A stretch of DNA of 64,000 nt from Paraconexibacter antarcticus (GTDB lineage: Bacteria; Actinomycetota; Thermoleophilia; Solirubrobacterales; Solirubrobacteraceae), in the NCBI RefSeq assembly GCF_024220175.1, contig NZ_CP098502.1, forward strand, positions 124,001 through 188,000. The letters run 5' to 3'. The notes under the pieces are model-generated. The model had not been told where the DNA came from, made no database searches, and saw only the letters and a list, made by a program, of their open reading frames with translations. A program made the translations under genes and the position numbers. Positions 16,317 to 24,602 of this stretch are shown here, piece by piece; within the stretch, counting starts at the first letter, position 1, and every line of letters starts with the position of its first letter.

Positions 16317-18293
16317 TCAGTCGCCGTCGATGACCGCGAGCACCTGCCCGGCGGCGACCTGGTCGCCGGCGGCGACCGGCAGCGCCCCGACGACGCCGTC
16401 CGCGGGCGCGACGATCTCGTGCTCCATCTTCATCGCCTCGAGGACGAGCAGCGGCGTCCCGGCGGTGACGGTCGCGCCCGCCTCGACGAGCACGCGCAGG
16501 ACGGTGCCCGGCATCGGCGAGGTGAGCGACCCGGCGGCGACCTGCGCGCTCGGGTCGGTGAAGCGCGGCAGCTCGCGCAGCGGCGCCTCGCCGTCCGGCG
16601 TGCTCACCGCGTCCGGCCCGACGCGGTAGGTCCGGCGCAGGCCGCCGGCCGTGAGCTCGACGAGCTCCGGCGTGACGCGGTGCAGGACGACGGCCTCCGG
16701 CTCGGCGAGCTGCCGGCCGGTGCGGTCGAAGCGGTAGGCGACCTCGAGCTCCTCGTCGTGCGCCGTGGCGAAGCGCGCGCTCTGGGGTACGGCCGGGTTG
16801 TTGCGCCAGCCGCTCGGCACCGCGGTGAGGACGGTCGCCTCCGCGCGGCGCGCGGCGGCCCCCGCGAGTGCGGCGGCGAGGGCGGCCGCGCGCGTCTCGT
16901 CCGGGCCGAGCAGGGGCGCCGCGAGGGCCGCGACGTCGGCCGTCGCGTCGAGCCACGTCGTGTCGGCGCTCCCGCCGAGGAACGCCTCCGAGCGCAGGAC
17001 CCGGACGAGGAAGTCGCGGTTCGTCACCGTCCCCTGCACCTCGGCGCGGGCCAGGGCGTCGGCGAGCCTGCGCGCCGCCTCCTCCCGCGTCGCCCCGTGG
17101 GCGATGACCTTCGCGATCATCGGGTCGTAGTAGGGCGAGATCTCGCTGCCGCTCTCCACGCCCGTGTCGACCCGCACGCCGTCCGGCACCGCGAAGCGCG
17201 AGAGGGTCCCGGTGACGGGGAGGAAGTCGTTCGCCGGATCCTCGGCGTAGAGGCGCGCCTCCATCGCCCAGCCGTCGAGCGGCGCCTCGTGCACCGCATC
17301 CGGGAGCGGGTGGCCGGCGGCGACGTGCAGCTGCAGCTCGACGAGGTCCAGGCCGGTGACGAGCTCCGTGACCGGGTGCTCGACCTGCAGGCGCGTGTTG
17401 ACCTCGAGGAAGAAGAAGTCCGTCGGCTGCGACCCGTCGTCGGGCAGCACGAGGAGGAACTCGACCGTCCCGGCGCCGGTGTAGCCGAGCGCCTCGCCGG
17501 CCTTCACCGCGGCGTCGCACAGCGCGGTCCGCAGCGCCGGCGTCACGGCGGGCGACGGCGCCTCCTCGATGACCTTCTGGTGGCGCCGCTGCACCGAGCA
17601 GTCGCGCTCGTGCAGCGCGACGACGGTGCCGTGCGCGTCGCCCATGAGCTGCACCTCGACGTGCCGCGAGCGCGGCGCGTACCGCTCGAGGAAGACCGTC
17701 GCGTCGCCGAAGGCGCTGCCCGCCTCGCGCTGCGCGGCCTCGACGGCGCCCGCCAGCGCCTCCGCCGAGGCGACGACCCGCATGCCCTTGCCGCCGCCGC
17801 CCGCGCTCGCCTTCACGAGCAGCGGGAAGCCGACCCGCGCGGCCGCCGCGGCGACGTCCTCGCCGTCGGACAGGTGCGCGCCGGGCAGGACCGGCACGCC
17901 GGCCGCCTCCATCCGCTCGCGCGCGCCGATCTTCGAGCCCATCGCCGTGATCGCCTCCGGCGAGGGCCCGACCCACACGAGCCCGGCCTCGGCGACCGCC
18001 GCGGCGAACGCGGCGTTCTCGCTGAGGAAGCCGTAGCCGGGGTGGATCGCGTCCGCGCCGGCGGCGAGCGCGGCCGCGATGACGGCGTCCCCCCGCAGGT
18101 AGGACTCGGCGGGCGTGGCGCCGCCGAGCGCGACGGCGACGTCGGCCTCCCGCACGAAGAGCGCGCCGGCGTCCGGCTCGGAGTAGACGGCGACGGTGGA
18201 GATGCCGAGGCGACGGCAGGTCGCGAAGACGCGGCGGGCGATCTCGCCGCGGTTGGCGACGAGGAGGCGGGTGATGGTCACGGGGGCGCTCAT
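16317..18293 (-). CDS. Acyl-CoA carboxylase alpha subunit (biotin carboxylase + BCCP)
   Basis: A 658-residue biotin-dependent carboxylase subunit. It carboxylates biotin with bicarbonate and ATP, then presents it to the partner carboxyltransferase. The N-terminal biotin carboxylase starts LLVANRGEIARRVF, the ATP-grasp shows KASAGGGGKGMRVV, and EVNTRLQVEHPVTEL and HRYAEDP-type stretches follow (ARLYAEDPANDFLP). The C-terminal carrier domain ends with LEAMKMEHEI, whose Lys is biotinylated. It starts 2 bases after the stop of the beta subunit gene, so the two are co-expressed. Sequence and partner type point to methylcrotonyl/geranyl-CoA-like rather than housekeeping acetyl-CoA carboxylase. Confidence 0.93.
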   Translation of the reverse strand: MSAPVTITRLLVANRGEIARRVFATCRRLGISTVAVYSEPDAGALFVREADVAVALGGATPAESYLRGDAVIAAALAAGADAIHPGYGFLSENAAFAAAVAEAGLVWVGPSPEAITAMGSKIGARERMEAAGVPVLPGAHLSDGEDVAAAAARVGFPLLVKASAGGGGKGMRVVASAEALAGAVEAAQREAGSAFGDATVFLERYAPRSRHVEVQLMGDAHGTVVALHERDCSVQRRHQKVIEEAPSPAVTPALRTALCDAAVKAGEALGYTGAGTVEFLLVLPDDGSQPTDFFFLEVNTRLQVEHPVTELVTGLDLVELQLHVAAGHPLPDAVHEAPLDGWAMEARLYAEDPANDFLPVTGTLSRFAVPDGVRVDTGVESGSEISPYYDPMIAKVIAHGATREEAARRLADALARAEVQGTVTNRDFLVRVLRSEAFLGGSADTTWLDATADVAALAAPLLGPDETRAAALAAALAGAAARRAEATVLTAVPSGWRNNPAVPQSARFATAHDEELEVAYRFDRTGRQLAEPEAVVLHRVTPELVELTAGGLRRTYRVGPDAVSTPDGEAPLRELPRFTDPSAQVAAGSLTSPMPGTVLRVLVEAGATVTAGTPLLVLEAMKMEHEIVAPADGVVGALPVAAGDQVAAGQVLAVIDGD

Positions 18294-18295
18294 CT

Positions 18296-19894
18296 CTACA
18301 TGCGGAAGACGCCGAAGCCCTCGGCGCCCTCGACGACGTTGTTGTGGACGACGCCGAGCGCCAGCCCCAGGACGGTGCGCGTGTCGCGCGGGTCGATGAT
18401 GCCGTCGTCGTAGCCGCGGCCCGAGTTCGCCAGGGCGGTCTGCTCGCCCTCGATCTGGGCCTCGACCATCGACCGCATGTTCTTGTCGAACTCCTCGTCG
18501 TACGCCTGCCCGCGGCCCTCGGCGGCCTGCCGCGCGACGATCGACAGCACGCCCGCGAGCTGCGCGGGACCCATGACCGACGACTGGGCGTTCGGCCACG
18601 AGAAGAGGAAGCGCGGGTCGTAGCCCCGCCCGGACATCGCGTAGTTCGCCGCCCCGTAGGAGCCGCCGATGATGACGCCGAGATGGGGGACCTTCGAGTT
18701 CGAGACGGCGTTGATCATCTTCGCGCCGTCCTTGATGATCCCGCCCTGCTCGTAGTCCTTGCCGACCATGAACCCGGTCGTGTTGTGGAGGAAGACGAGC
18801 GGGACGTCCTTCTGGTTCGCGAGCTGGATGAACTGCGCGGCCTTCTGCGCCTCCTCGGAGAAGAGGATCCCCTGGAGGTTCGCGAGCACGCCGACCGGGT
18901 GGCCGTGGATCGCGCCCCAGCCGGTCGACAGCGAGGTCCCGTAGAGCGGCTTGAACTCGTCGTAGCGCGAGCCGTCGAGGATCCGCCCGAGCACCTCGCG
19001 CGTGTCGAACGGGACCTTCGGGTCGGCGGACGCGATCGCGACGAGGTCCTCGGGGTCGTGGAGCGGCTCGTCCGGCGGCAGGGTCGGGCCCGGCCCGAGC
19101 CGCCGCCAGTTCAGCGAGCGGACGATGTCGCGCCCGATGCGCAGCGCGTCCTGCTCGTCGGCCGCGAGGTAGTCGGCGAGGCCGCTGACCTTCGCGTGCA
19201 TCTCCGCGCCGCCGAGCTCCTCGTCGCCCGAGTCCTCGCCGGTGGCCATCTTCACGAGCGGCGGACCGCCGAGGAAGACCTTCGCGCGCCCCTCGACGAA
19301 GACCGTGTAGTCGGACATGCCGGGGACGTAGGCGCCGCCGGCCGTCGAGTTGCCGAAGACGAGCGAGATCGTCGGGATGCCGAGCGAGGAGAGCCGCGAG
19401 AGGTTGCGGAAGGTCGCCCCGCCGGGGACGAACGCCTCGGCCTGCGTCGGGAGGTCGGCGCCGCCGGACTCGACGAGCGAGATGAGCGGCAGGCGGTTGG
19501 CGACGCAGATCTCGTGGCCGCGCAGCGCCTTGCGCAGGGAGAACGGGTTGGACGCGCCGCCCCGGATCGTCGGGTCGTTCGCGCTGACGAAGCAGACGAC
19601 CCCCTCGACGACGCCGATGCCGGAGACGAGCGAGGCGCCGGTCGAGAAGTCCGTGTGGTGCGCCATGAACGGCTGCAGCTCGAGGAACGGGCTGTCGCGG
19701 TCGAGGAGCAGCGCGATCCGCTCGCGGGGCAGGAGCTTGCCTCGCTTGCGGTGGCGCGCGACGTACTTCTCGCCGCCGCCGCCGTTGAACGTCTCGAGCA
19801 GGTCGTCGAGCTCGGCGAGGCGCTCGAGCATCGCCGTGCGGTTGGCGGCCGCCGCGTCCGAGCGGGGGTCGAAGGTCGAGCGGAGGATCGTCAT
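18296..19894 (-). CDS. Acyl-CoA carboxylase beta subunit, methylcrotonyl-CoA carboxylase-like
   Basis: Carboxyltransferase of 532 residues that moves the carboxyl group from biotin to an acyl-CoA. Both crotonase-like halves are complete: GGASNPFSLRKALRGHEI, LVESGGADLPTQAE, NSTAGGAYVPGMSDY and FLGGPPLVKMATGE in the first; HNTTGFMVGKDYEQGGIIKDG, VIIGGSYGAANYAMSGRGYDPRFLF and QSSVMGPAQLAGVL in the second. This pattern is that of methylcrotonyl-CoA carboxylase (leucine breakdown) and close relatives. It overlaps the upstream TetR gene by ATGA and leads directly into the alpha subunit. Confidence 0.92.
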   Translation of the reverse strand: MTILRSTFDPRSDAAAANRTAMLERLAELDDLLETFNGGGGEKYVARHRKRGKLLPRERIALLLDRDSPFLELQPFMAHHTDFSTGASLVSGIGVVEGVVCFVSANDPTIRGGASNPFSLRKALRGHEICVANRLPLISLVESGGADLPTQAEAFVPGGATFRNLSRLSSLGIPTISLVFGNSTAGGAYVPGMSDYTVFVEGRAKVFLGGPPLVKMATGEDSGDEELGGAEMHAKVSGLADYLAADEQDALRIGRDIVRSLNWRRLGPGPTLPPDEPLHDPEDLVAIASADPKVPFDTREVLGRILDGSRYDEFKPLYGTSLSTGWGAIHGHPVGVLANLQGILFSEEAQKAAQFIQLANQKDVPLVFLHNTTGFMVGKDYEQGGIIKDGAKMINAVSNSKVPHLGVIIGGSYGAANYAMSGRGYDPRFLFSWPNAQSSVMGPAQLAGVLSIVARQAAEGRGQAYDEEFDKNMRSMVEAQIEGEQTALANSGRGYDDGIIDPRDTRTVLGLALGVVHNNVVEGAEGFGVFRM

Positions 19895-20550
19895 GCAGCG
19901 TTCCGGTGGTTGGAGGAGGAGGACGTGATGCCGTGGAGGACGAGCGCGGCGGTGTGCTCGACGAAGCGGTCGACCGCGTCGTCGTCGACCGGCCCGCCGA
20001 GCGTGTCCTCCACGGAGCGGCGGGCCGCGAAGAGGAACTCGCACATCCCGGTGATCGAGCAGAAGAGGAAGACGGGGTCGACCCGGCGGAAGGCGGGGTC
20101 GGTCAGCAGGCCCGTGTAGAAGCCGACCATCGGCGCGGCGAGGACGGCGGTCGTCCGCTCGGCGGCCGGCCCGGCCGCGTGGCCGAGGCGCTCGCCGAGC
20201 TGGTTGACGTACGGGTAGCGCAGGTAGTTGCGCACGACGCCGGCGAGGTGGCGCCGGAGCTTCTCCTCGGCCGGCAGGTCCAGGGCGGCGAGCGCGTCGA
20301 GCTCGGCGACGACCGCACCGGTCGTCCGCTCGACGAGCGCCTGCAGGAGCGCCCGCTTGCCCCCGAAGCAGTAGCTCACCATCGACACGTTGACGCCGGC
20401 CCGGGCGCAGATGTCGCTCACCGATGGCTCGGCGCCGGCCCGTTCGAAGAGCAGCTCGTGGGTCGCCTGGAGGAGCCGGTCGCGTGTGATGTCGGCGCCG
20501 TGGGCGGGTTCGGGCCGCACGGGGAGGCTCGTGGGGGCCGGGGGGCGCAC
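19891..20550 (-). CDS. TetR family regulator of the carboxylase operon
   Basis: A 219-residue TetR regulator with the N-terminal helix-turn-helix (LLQATHELLFERAG...VSDICARAGVNVSMVSYCFGGK) and an all-helical ligand domain resembling the CerR/PsrA-type group (TTAVLAAPMVGFYTGLL, CSITGMCEFLFAARRSVEDTLG). First gene of a three-gene unit with the carboxylase subunits (ATGA overlap with the beta subunit). The GTG start is the last before the fold. An AT-rich dyad upstream is a likely autoregulatory site. Its inducer could be an acyl-CoA of the pathway; this is inference. Confidence 0.88.
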   Translation of the reverse strand: MRPPAPTSLPVRPEPAHGADITRDRLLQATHELLFERAGAEPSVSDICARAGVNVSMVSYCFGGKRALLQALVERTTGAVVAELDALAALDLPAEEKLRRHLAGVVRNYLRYPYVNQLGERLGHAAGPAAERTTAVLAAPMVGFYTGLLTDPAFRRVDPVFLFCSITGMCEFLFAARRSVEDTLGGPVDDDAVDRFVEHTAALVLHGITSSSSNHRNAA

Positions 20551-20581
20551 GGCGCAACCATGACACGGGACCGCCCGTCAA

Positions 20582-20599
20582 TCAAATGTTCATTTGAAC
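20582..20599. promoter_or_regulatory. AT-rich dyad, likely TetR operator
   Basis: TCAAAT-N4-ATTTGA (20582-20597) overlaps GTTCA-N2-TGAAC (20588-20599) in an otherwise GC-rich gap. It lies about where the -35 of the TetR/carboxylase promoter should be. Confidence 0.5.
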
Positions 20600-20690
20600 G
20601 TCGTTCGCGCCGGGGGCGTTGTCCGTGATCGACAACCGCGCCCCCGCGGGCTGGGGCAGACGGACAGGCGGCAGGCCCCCCGCCCGCGGA

Positions 20691-20696
20691 TAGCGT
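20691..20696 (+). promoter_or_regulatory. -10 hexamer of the saccharopine-reductase-like gene
   Basis: TAGCGT, 6 bases before the ATG at 20703. Leaderless type. Confidence 0.55.
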
Positions 20697-20702
20697 CGGC
20701 CC

Positions 20703-21827
20703 ATGAGCTCCAAGCATCCCGTCGTCATCTACGGCGCCAGCGGCTACACGGGCCGCCTCGTGGCCGAGTACCTGCGGCAGTACCACGTCCCGTTCACCGC
20801 GGCCGGGCGTGACGCCGACAAGCTGCAGGCGATCATGGACAAGGTCCCCGGCATCGAGACCGCGACCTACGAGTGCGTCGCCGTCGAGCACACCGTCGAG
20901 GCGCTCACCGAGCTCTTCCGCGGCGCGAAGGTCGTCTGCAACATGGTCGGCCCGTTCGCGACGCTCGGGATGGACGTCGCCGAGGCCGCGCTCGCCGCCG
21001 GCTGCCACTACCTCGACACGACGGGCGAGCAGAACTGGATGCTCGACGTCCAGGAGAAGCTCGGCGAGGCGTACGCCGAGGAGGGCCTGCTCCTCGCCCC
21101 GTGCATCGCGCAGATGTACACGAACGGCGAGATCGCGGCGAACATCGTGCTCGAGGACCCGGCCATCGACACCCTCGACACGCTCGTCCTCTGGGGTGGC
21201 GACCCGACGATCGCCTCGACCGCGTCGATCTTCACGATCCTCATGGCCGACCACTTCTACCTCGAGAACAACGAGTACCAGAAGTGGCCCGGGGACGCCC
21301 AGTTCAACGTCACGATCCCCGGGCAGCACGAGACCGGCCTCGCCCTCACCTGGGGCGGCATCGCGCACCCGGTCTGGTTCAAGGACGACCCGCGCGTCAT
21401 CACCTGCAAGTCGCACGGCGGCCTCTTCAACCAGGAGGTCATGAAGGGCGTCGTCCAGGTCATCGAGATCATCGAGACGCAGGTCAAGCCGCTCCCCACC
21501 GAGGCGGAGCAGCAGGCGGCGATCGACACGATCATCGCCCAGATGCCCGAGACGGTGACGCCGCCGCGGGAGAACCCGCTCGTCAACCGGTCGCTCGACA
21601 GCGTCATCGGCAGCGGCCCGCTCGGCTCGCGGCAGGTCGTCATCCGCGGCGCGAACAACTACCAGCAGACCGCCCTCCTGCAGGCCCACTGCGCGTACTC
21701 GCTGCTGCACCAGCCGCCCCGCCGCGTCGGCTTCGCGTCCGGGTGCCAGGCCTTCGGCCACCGCGAGCTCCTCGGTGTCCTGCAGCGCTTCGGGCTCGTC
21801 GGCGAGCCCGTCACCACCACGGTCTGA
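20703..21827 (+). CDS. Saccharopine dehydrogenase-like NAD(P)-binding oxidoreductase
   Basis: A 374-residue protein with an N-terminal Rossmann fold (VVIYGASGYTGRLVAEYL, GASGYTG nucleotide loop; VVCNMVGPFATLG) typical of the saccharopine dehydrogenase NADP-binding family and of trans-acting enoyl reductases. The C-terminal half (LVLWGGDPTIASTASIFTIL, WGGIAHPVWFKDDPRV) is found in actinobacterial homologues with an uncharacterised C-terminal domain. The reaction is not known; it is probably a reductase of a lipid or amino-acid derivative. It is transcribed away from the TetR/carboxylase operon and followed by a strong hairpin. Confidence 0.78.
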   Translation: MSSKHPVVIYGASGYTGRLVAEYLRQYHVPFTAAGRDADKLQAIMDKVPGIETATYECVAVEHTVEALTELFRGAKVVCNMVGPFATLGMDVAEAALAAGCHYLDTTGEQNWMLDVQEKLGEAYAEEGLLLAPCIAQMYTNGEIAANIVLEDPAIDTLDTLVLWGGDPTIASTASIFTILMADHFYLENNEYQKWPGDAQFNVTIPGQHETGLALTWGGIAHPVWFKDDPRVITCKSHGGLFNQEVMKGVVQVIEIIETQVKPLPTEAEQQAAIDTIIAQMPETVTPPRENPLVNRSLDSVIGSGPLGSRQVVIRGANNYQQTALLQAHCAYSLLHQPPRRVGFASGCQAFGHRELLGVLQRFGLVGEPVTTTV

Positions 21828-21847
21828 TCCGGCCGGGGGTGCCTTGC

Positions 21848-21871
21848 GGCCGGTGCGGGGGCGCACCGGCC
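21848..21871 (+). terminator. GC hairpin terminator
   Basis: Perfect 10-base arms ggccggtgcg and cgcaccggcc with a GGGG loop, 20 bases after the upstream stop codon. The remaining ~160 bases before 22033 hold an AT-rich patch (gtatatatgg near 21951) that may be a promoter. Confidence 0.6.
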
Positions 21872-22032
21872 CGCAGGCCCCTGCGCGGCGGTCCGACCGG
21901 AGATCGGTCACACAACGGGCACACAGCGGTCCCATCCGGGTGTGACGAACGTATATATGGGGAAGACGGCGGACGGCGACGCGCCCGGCCGTTCAACCGA
22001 TCCGCCGGTTCGTCCGATACGACTCCCACACC

Positions 22033-22464
22033 GTGGTTCTCCTTCCCAACCACATCGAGCTCTACCCCGACCGCGACGGTCTCCCGTCGGTGGCGATCAC
22101 GATCGACATCACGCCGTCCCAGGTCGAGGCGACGCTCCACGGCCTGCGGACCGTGCGCGAGGCCCGCTACGCCCGGGTCCAGATCACGACGGACGACGTC
22201 ATCGCGCTCCGCGACCTCACCGCCCTCGTCGACGTGCTCGCCGACATCAGCGGCCACATGGGCGTCGCGCGCGTGCAGATGACCGTCGCGCGGCTCGGTG
22301 TGCTGCGCAGCGGCCTGACGGAGTTCGCCGCCGGCGAGCACCTCGAGCGCGAGGGCGACGCCCTGCACCGCCCGGAGATCCTCGACGTCCTCGACGCCGT
22401 CGACGGCATCCACGAGCGGGCGCTCCGCGCCGCGCTCGACGGCGCGCTCATCCCCGACGCCTGA
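22033..22464 (+). CDS. Hypothetical protein, 143 residues
   Basis: I do not recognise this protein. It starts at GTG with VLLPNHIELYPDRDGLPSVAITIDI and reads as alternating strands and helices, with no signal peptide, membrane segment or cysteine. The first half (strands with VRITTDD-like spacing; RVQITTDDVIALRDL) and the second half (RPEILDVLDAVDGIHERALRAALDG) look like a small soluble alpha/beta domain. It stands alone, converging with the HD-domain gene 23 bases away. Codon use matches its neighbours, so it is probably a real gene. Confidence 0.6.
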   Translation: MVLLPNHIELYPDRDGLPSVAITIDITPSQVEATLHGLRTVREARYARVQITTDDVIALRDLTALVDVLADISGHMGVARVQMTVARLGVLRSGLTEFAAGEHLEREGDALHRPEILDVLDAVDGIHERALRAALDGALIPDA

Positions 22465-22487
22465 TCGGCTGCGTCGATCCGGCCGGG

Positions 22488-23135
22488 CTACGCCTGGCCC
22501 TCCCACTCGGCGTGGAAGCGCTCGAGGAACGCCTCCATGTACGCGATCCGCTCGGCGGCGAGCCGCCGGCCCGCGTCGGTCGTCATGCGATCGCCGAGCA
22601 GCAGGAGCTTCTCGTGGAAGTGGTTGATCGTCGTGCCCTTCGCGGCGCGGTAGGCCTCGGTCGTCGCGTGGAGGACGGGCTCCTCGCCGGGGACGTGCAT
22701 CTGGCGGTTGTCCCAGCCGCCGTAGGCGAACGCGCGACCGATCCCGATCGCGCCGATCGCGTCGAGCCGGTCCGCGTCCTGGACGATCCGCTGCTCGAGG
22801 CTCGTGACCTTGTCGGCGACGCCGGCGCCCTTGTAGGAGACGTTCGCGACGATCTCGGCCACCCGTCGCACCGTCTCCTCGGGAGCGCCGAGCGAGCGCA
22901 GCCACGCCGCGGCGGTCTTCGCGCCGATCGTCTCGTCCCCGTCGTGGAACTTCGCGTCGGCGATGTCGTGGAGGAGGGCGGCGAGCTCCACGACGGTGCG
23001 ATCGGCCCCGGTCTCGGCGTCGCAGAGCGCGTGGGCCGAGCGCCACACACGGTGGATGTGCCACCAGTCGTGGCCGCTCGACTCCCCCTCGCACTGCGCG
23101 CGGACGTGGTCGGCGGTGGCGGTGACGAGATCCAT
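22488..23135 (-). CDS. HD domain phosphohydrolase
   Basis: A 215-residue metal-dependent phosphohydrolase of the HD superfamily (YedJ-like). The metal ligands are seen as HDWWHIHRVWRSA (first His), LLHDIADAKFHDGDE (HD doublet), and IVQDADRLDAIGAIGIGRAFAYGG (the later Asp). It fits the group acting on nucleotides or other phosphate esters; the substrate is unknown. The ATG at 23135 has a TATCGT hexamer 10 bases upstream. It is divergent from the AttH-like gene. Confidence 0.88.
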   Translation of the reverse strand: MDLVTATADHVRAQCEGESSGHDWWHIHRVWRSAHALCDAETGADRTVVELAALLHDIADAKFHDGDETIGAKTAAAWLRSLGAPEETVRRVAEIVANVSYKGAGVADKVTSLEQRIVQDADRLDAIGAIGIGRAFAYGGWDNRQMHVPGEEPVLHATTEAYRAAKGTTINHFHEKLLLLGDRMTTDAGRRLAAERIAYMEAFLERFHAEWEGQA

Positions 23136-23145
23136 GCGGCGGCGG

Positions 23146-23151
23146 ACGATA
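23146..23151 (-). promoter_or_regulatory. -10 hexamer of the HD gene
   Basis: TATCGT on the minus strand, 10 bases before the ATG. Confidence 0.45.
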
Positions 23152-23218
23152 CCGGCGCCGCATCCCGCGGCGTGCGGCCGGAAGACGCCGCGGCCGTGCC
23201 CGGCGCACGCCGCTGGGG

Positions 23219-23224
23219 TAGCGT
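23219..23224 (+). promoter_or_regulatory. -10 hexamer of the AttH/CrtC-like gene
   Basis: TAGCGT preceded by GGGG, 8 bases before the ATG. Confidence 0.55.
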
Positions 23225-23232
23225 CGGGCGCC

Positions 23233-24219
23233 ATGGCCGATGACCTCACCCAGGCGCGCTTCCCGGCGCTCGACGCCGGCTACGAGAGCTACTACCTCCG
23301 GGCGACGCAGCCCGGCGGCGGGCTCGGCGTGTGGATCCGCTACACGGTGCACCGCCGCGCCGGTCACGCGCCGACGGGGTCGCTGTGGTTCACGCTCTTC
23401 GACGCCGCGGCGCCCGGCCCGGTCGCCGCGAAGCACACCGAGCCCGGCCCGCAGGCCGGCGGAGGCGACTGGATCCGCATCGGCGGCGCCGTCATGCGCT
23501 CGGGGACGGCCGCCGGCGCGGTCACCGTCCCCGGCGGGGCCGACGTCGCCTGGGAGCTGACGTTCACCGGCGAGCCGCTGCTCGCGCACCTGCCGCGCCC
23601 GTGGATGTACCGCACGCCGCTCCCGAAGACGAAGCCGGTGAGCATCCACCCGGTCGCCCGCTTCGACGGGTCGGTCACCGTCGCCGGGCGCCGGATCGAG
23701 CTCGACGGCTGGCCCGGCATGGTCGGGCACAACTGGGGGACGCAGCACGCCGAGCGCTGGGTGTGGCTGCACGGGATGGACTTCGAGACCTGCGGCGACG
23801 ACACGTGGCTCGACGTCGTCCTCGGACGGCTGAGGATCGCCGGCCGCACGACGCCGTGGGTGGCCTCGGGTGCGGTGTCGGTCGCGGGCGAGCGGTACGC
23901 GCTCGGGGGGCCGGCGCGGGCGCGGGCGACGAAGGTGGACGCGACGCCGGACCGCATCAGGTTCACGCTCCCCGGGAGCGGCGTGACGGTGACGGGGACC
24001 GCCTCGGCGCTGCGCGAGCGGTTCGTCGGCTGGGTCTACGCGGACCCGGACGGCTCCGAGCACCACACGGTCAACTGCTCGATCGCCGACCTCGAGCTCA
24101 CCGTCGCCCGGGAGGGTCGCCCGCCGGCGACGCTCCTCTGCCGCGGCCTCGCCGCCTACGAGCTCGGGATGCGCGAGCACGACCACGGCATGACGATCCA
24201 GCCGTTCGGCGACGGCTAA
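23233..24219 (+). CDS. AttH/CrtC-like (lipocalin-type) protein
   Basis: A 328-residue protein that looks like the double-lipocalin fold of carotenoid 1,2-hydratase (CrtC), AttH and tocopherol-cyclase-like proteins. The telling segment is GWPGMVGHNWGTQHAERWVWLHGMDF, where the GHNWGT turn and following W-rich strand are conserved in that group. Family members bind or hydrate terpenoid or hydrophobic substrates, but no carotenoid genes are nearby, so a specific reaction cannot be given. No signal peptide. The ATG at 23233 is set by the -10 hexamer. The stop overlaps the stop of the small converging repeat-protein gene. Confidence 0.68.
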   Translation: MADDLTQARFPALDAGYESYYLRATQPGGGLGVWIRYTVHRRAGHAPTGSLWFTLFDAAAPGPVAAKHTEPGPQAGGGDWIRIGGAVMRSGTAAGAVTVPGGADVAWELTFTGEPLLAHLPRPWMYRTPLPKTKPVSIHPVARFDGSVTVAGRRIELDGWPGMVGHNWGTQHAERWVWLHGMDFETCGDDTWLDVVLGRLRIAGRTTPWVASGAVSVAGERYALGGPARARATKVDATPDRIRFTLPGSGVTVTGTASALRERFVGWVYADPDGSEHHTVNCSIADLELTVAREGRPPATLLCRGLAAYELGMREHDHGMTIQPFGDG

Positions 24220-24560
24220 CCCGGCCGCGCCCCGGCGAGGACGACCTCGACGACGTAGCTCTCGCGGACCGACGCGGGCTGGCGGAGCATCCAGACGGTC
24301 GCCGGGGAGGCGCGCGCCGCGCCGCGGCGGGCGACCTGGTCGACGTAGCTCAGCCGGACCGCGTCGGGCTGGCGGAGCATCCAGACCGTCTGCTCGCGCT
24401 CGCCGCCGCCGCGTTCGAGGACCTCGCCGAGGTAGCTGCGCCGCACCGCGAGCGGCTGTCCGAGCATCCAGCGCTGCTCCGGCTGCGGGGCGAGCGCCGC
24501 GGCCGCCCGGGCCACGAAGTCCGGCGCGAGCAGCATCTCGCGTTCGAGGAAGCCGGTCAC
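24216..24560 (-). CDS. Small protein with three WML-QP-VR-SY repeats
   Basis: I do not recognise this 114-residue protein. After a short N-terminal segment (TGFLEREMLLAPDFVARAAAAL) it consists of three repeats beginning at W31, W60 and W90, each reading WML(G/R)QPxxVRxSY(L/V)xxV and spaced 29-30 residues apart. Each repeat would form one or two amphipathic helices. No cysteines, no membrane segment, no signal. It starts with GTG and converges with the AttH-like gene (4-base overlap). Upstream on the same strand is the YfcE-type gene 42 bases away. Binding or scaffolding is conceivable, but no function can be assigned. Confidence 0.72.
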   Translation of the reverse strand: MTGFLEREMLLAPDFVARAAAALAPQPEQRWMLGQPLAVRRSYLGEVLERGGGEREQTVWMLRQPDAVRLSYVDQVARRGAARASPATVWMLRQPASVRESYVVEVVLAGARPG

Positions 24561-24602
24561 CCGTCCATCATCGCGCGGCGGCCCGACAGCGCGGCGCCGC
24601 GC

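Noticed and set aside
20703..21827. True saccharopine dehydrogenase of lysine metabolism
   Set aside because: Only the NADP-binding half matches; the C-terminal half belongs to an uncharacterised actinobacterial type.
21907..21946. gtcacac...gtgtgac inverted repeat
   Set aside because: Seven-base arms 27 bases apart are expected by chance at this composition; no gene start is close.
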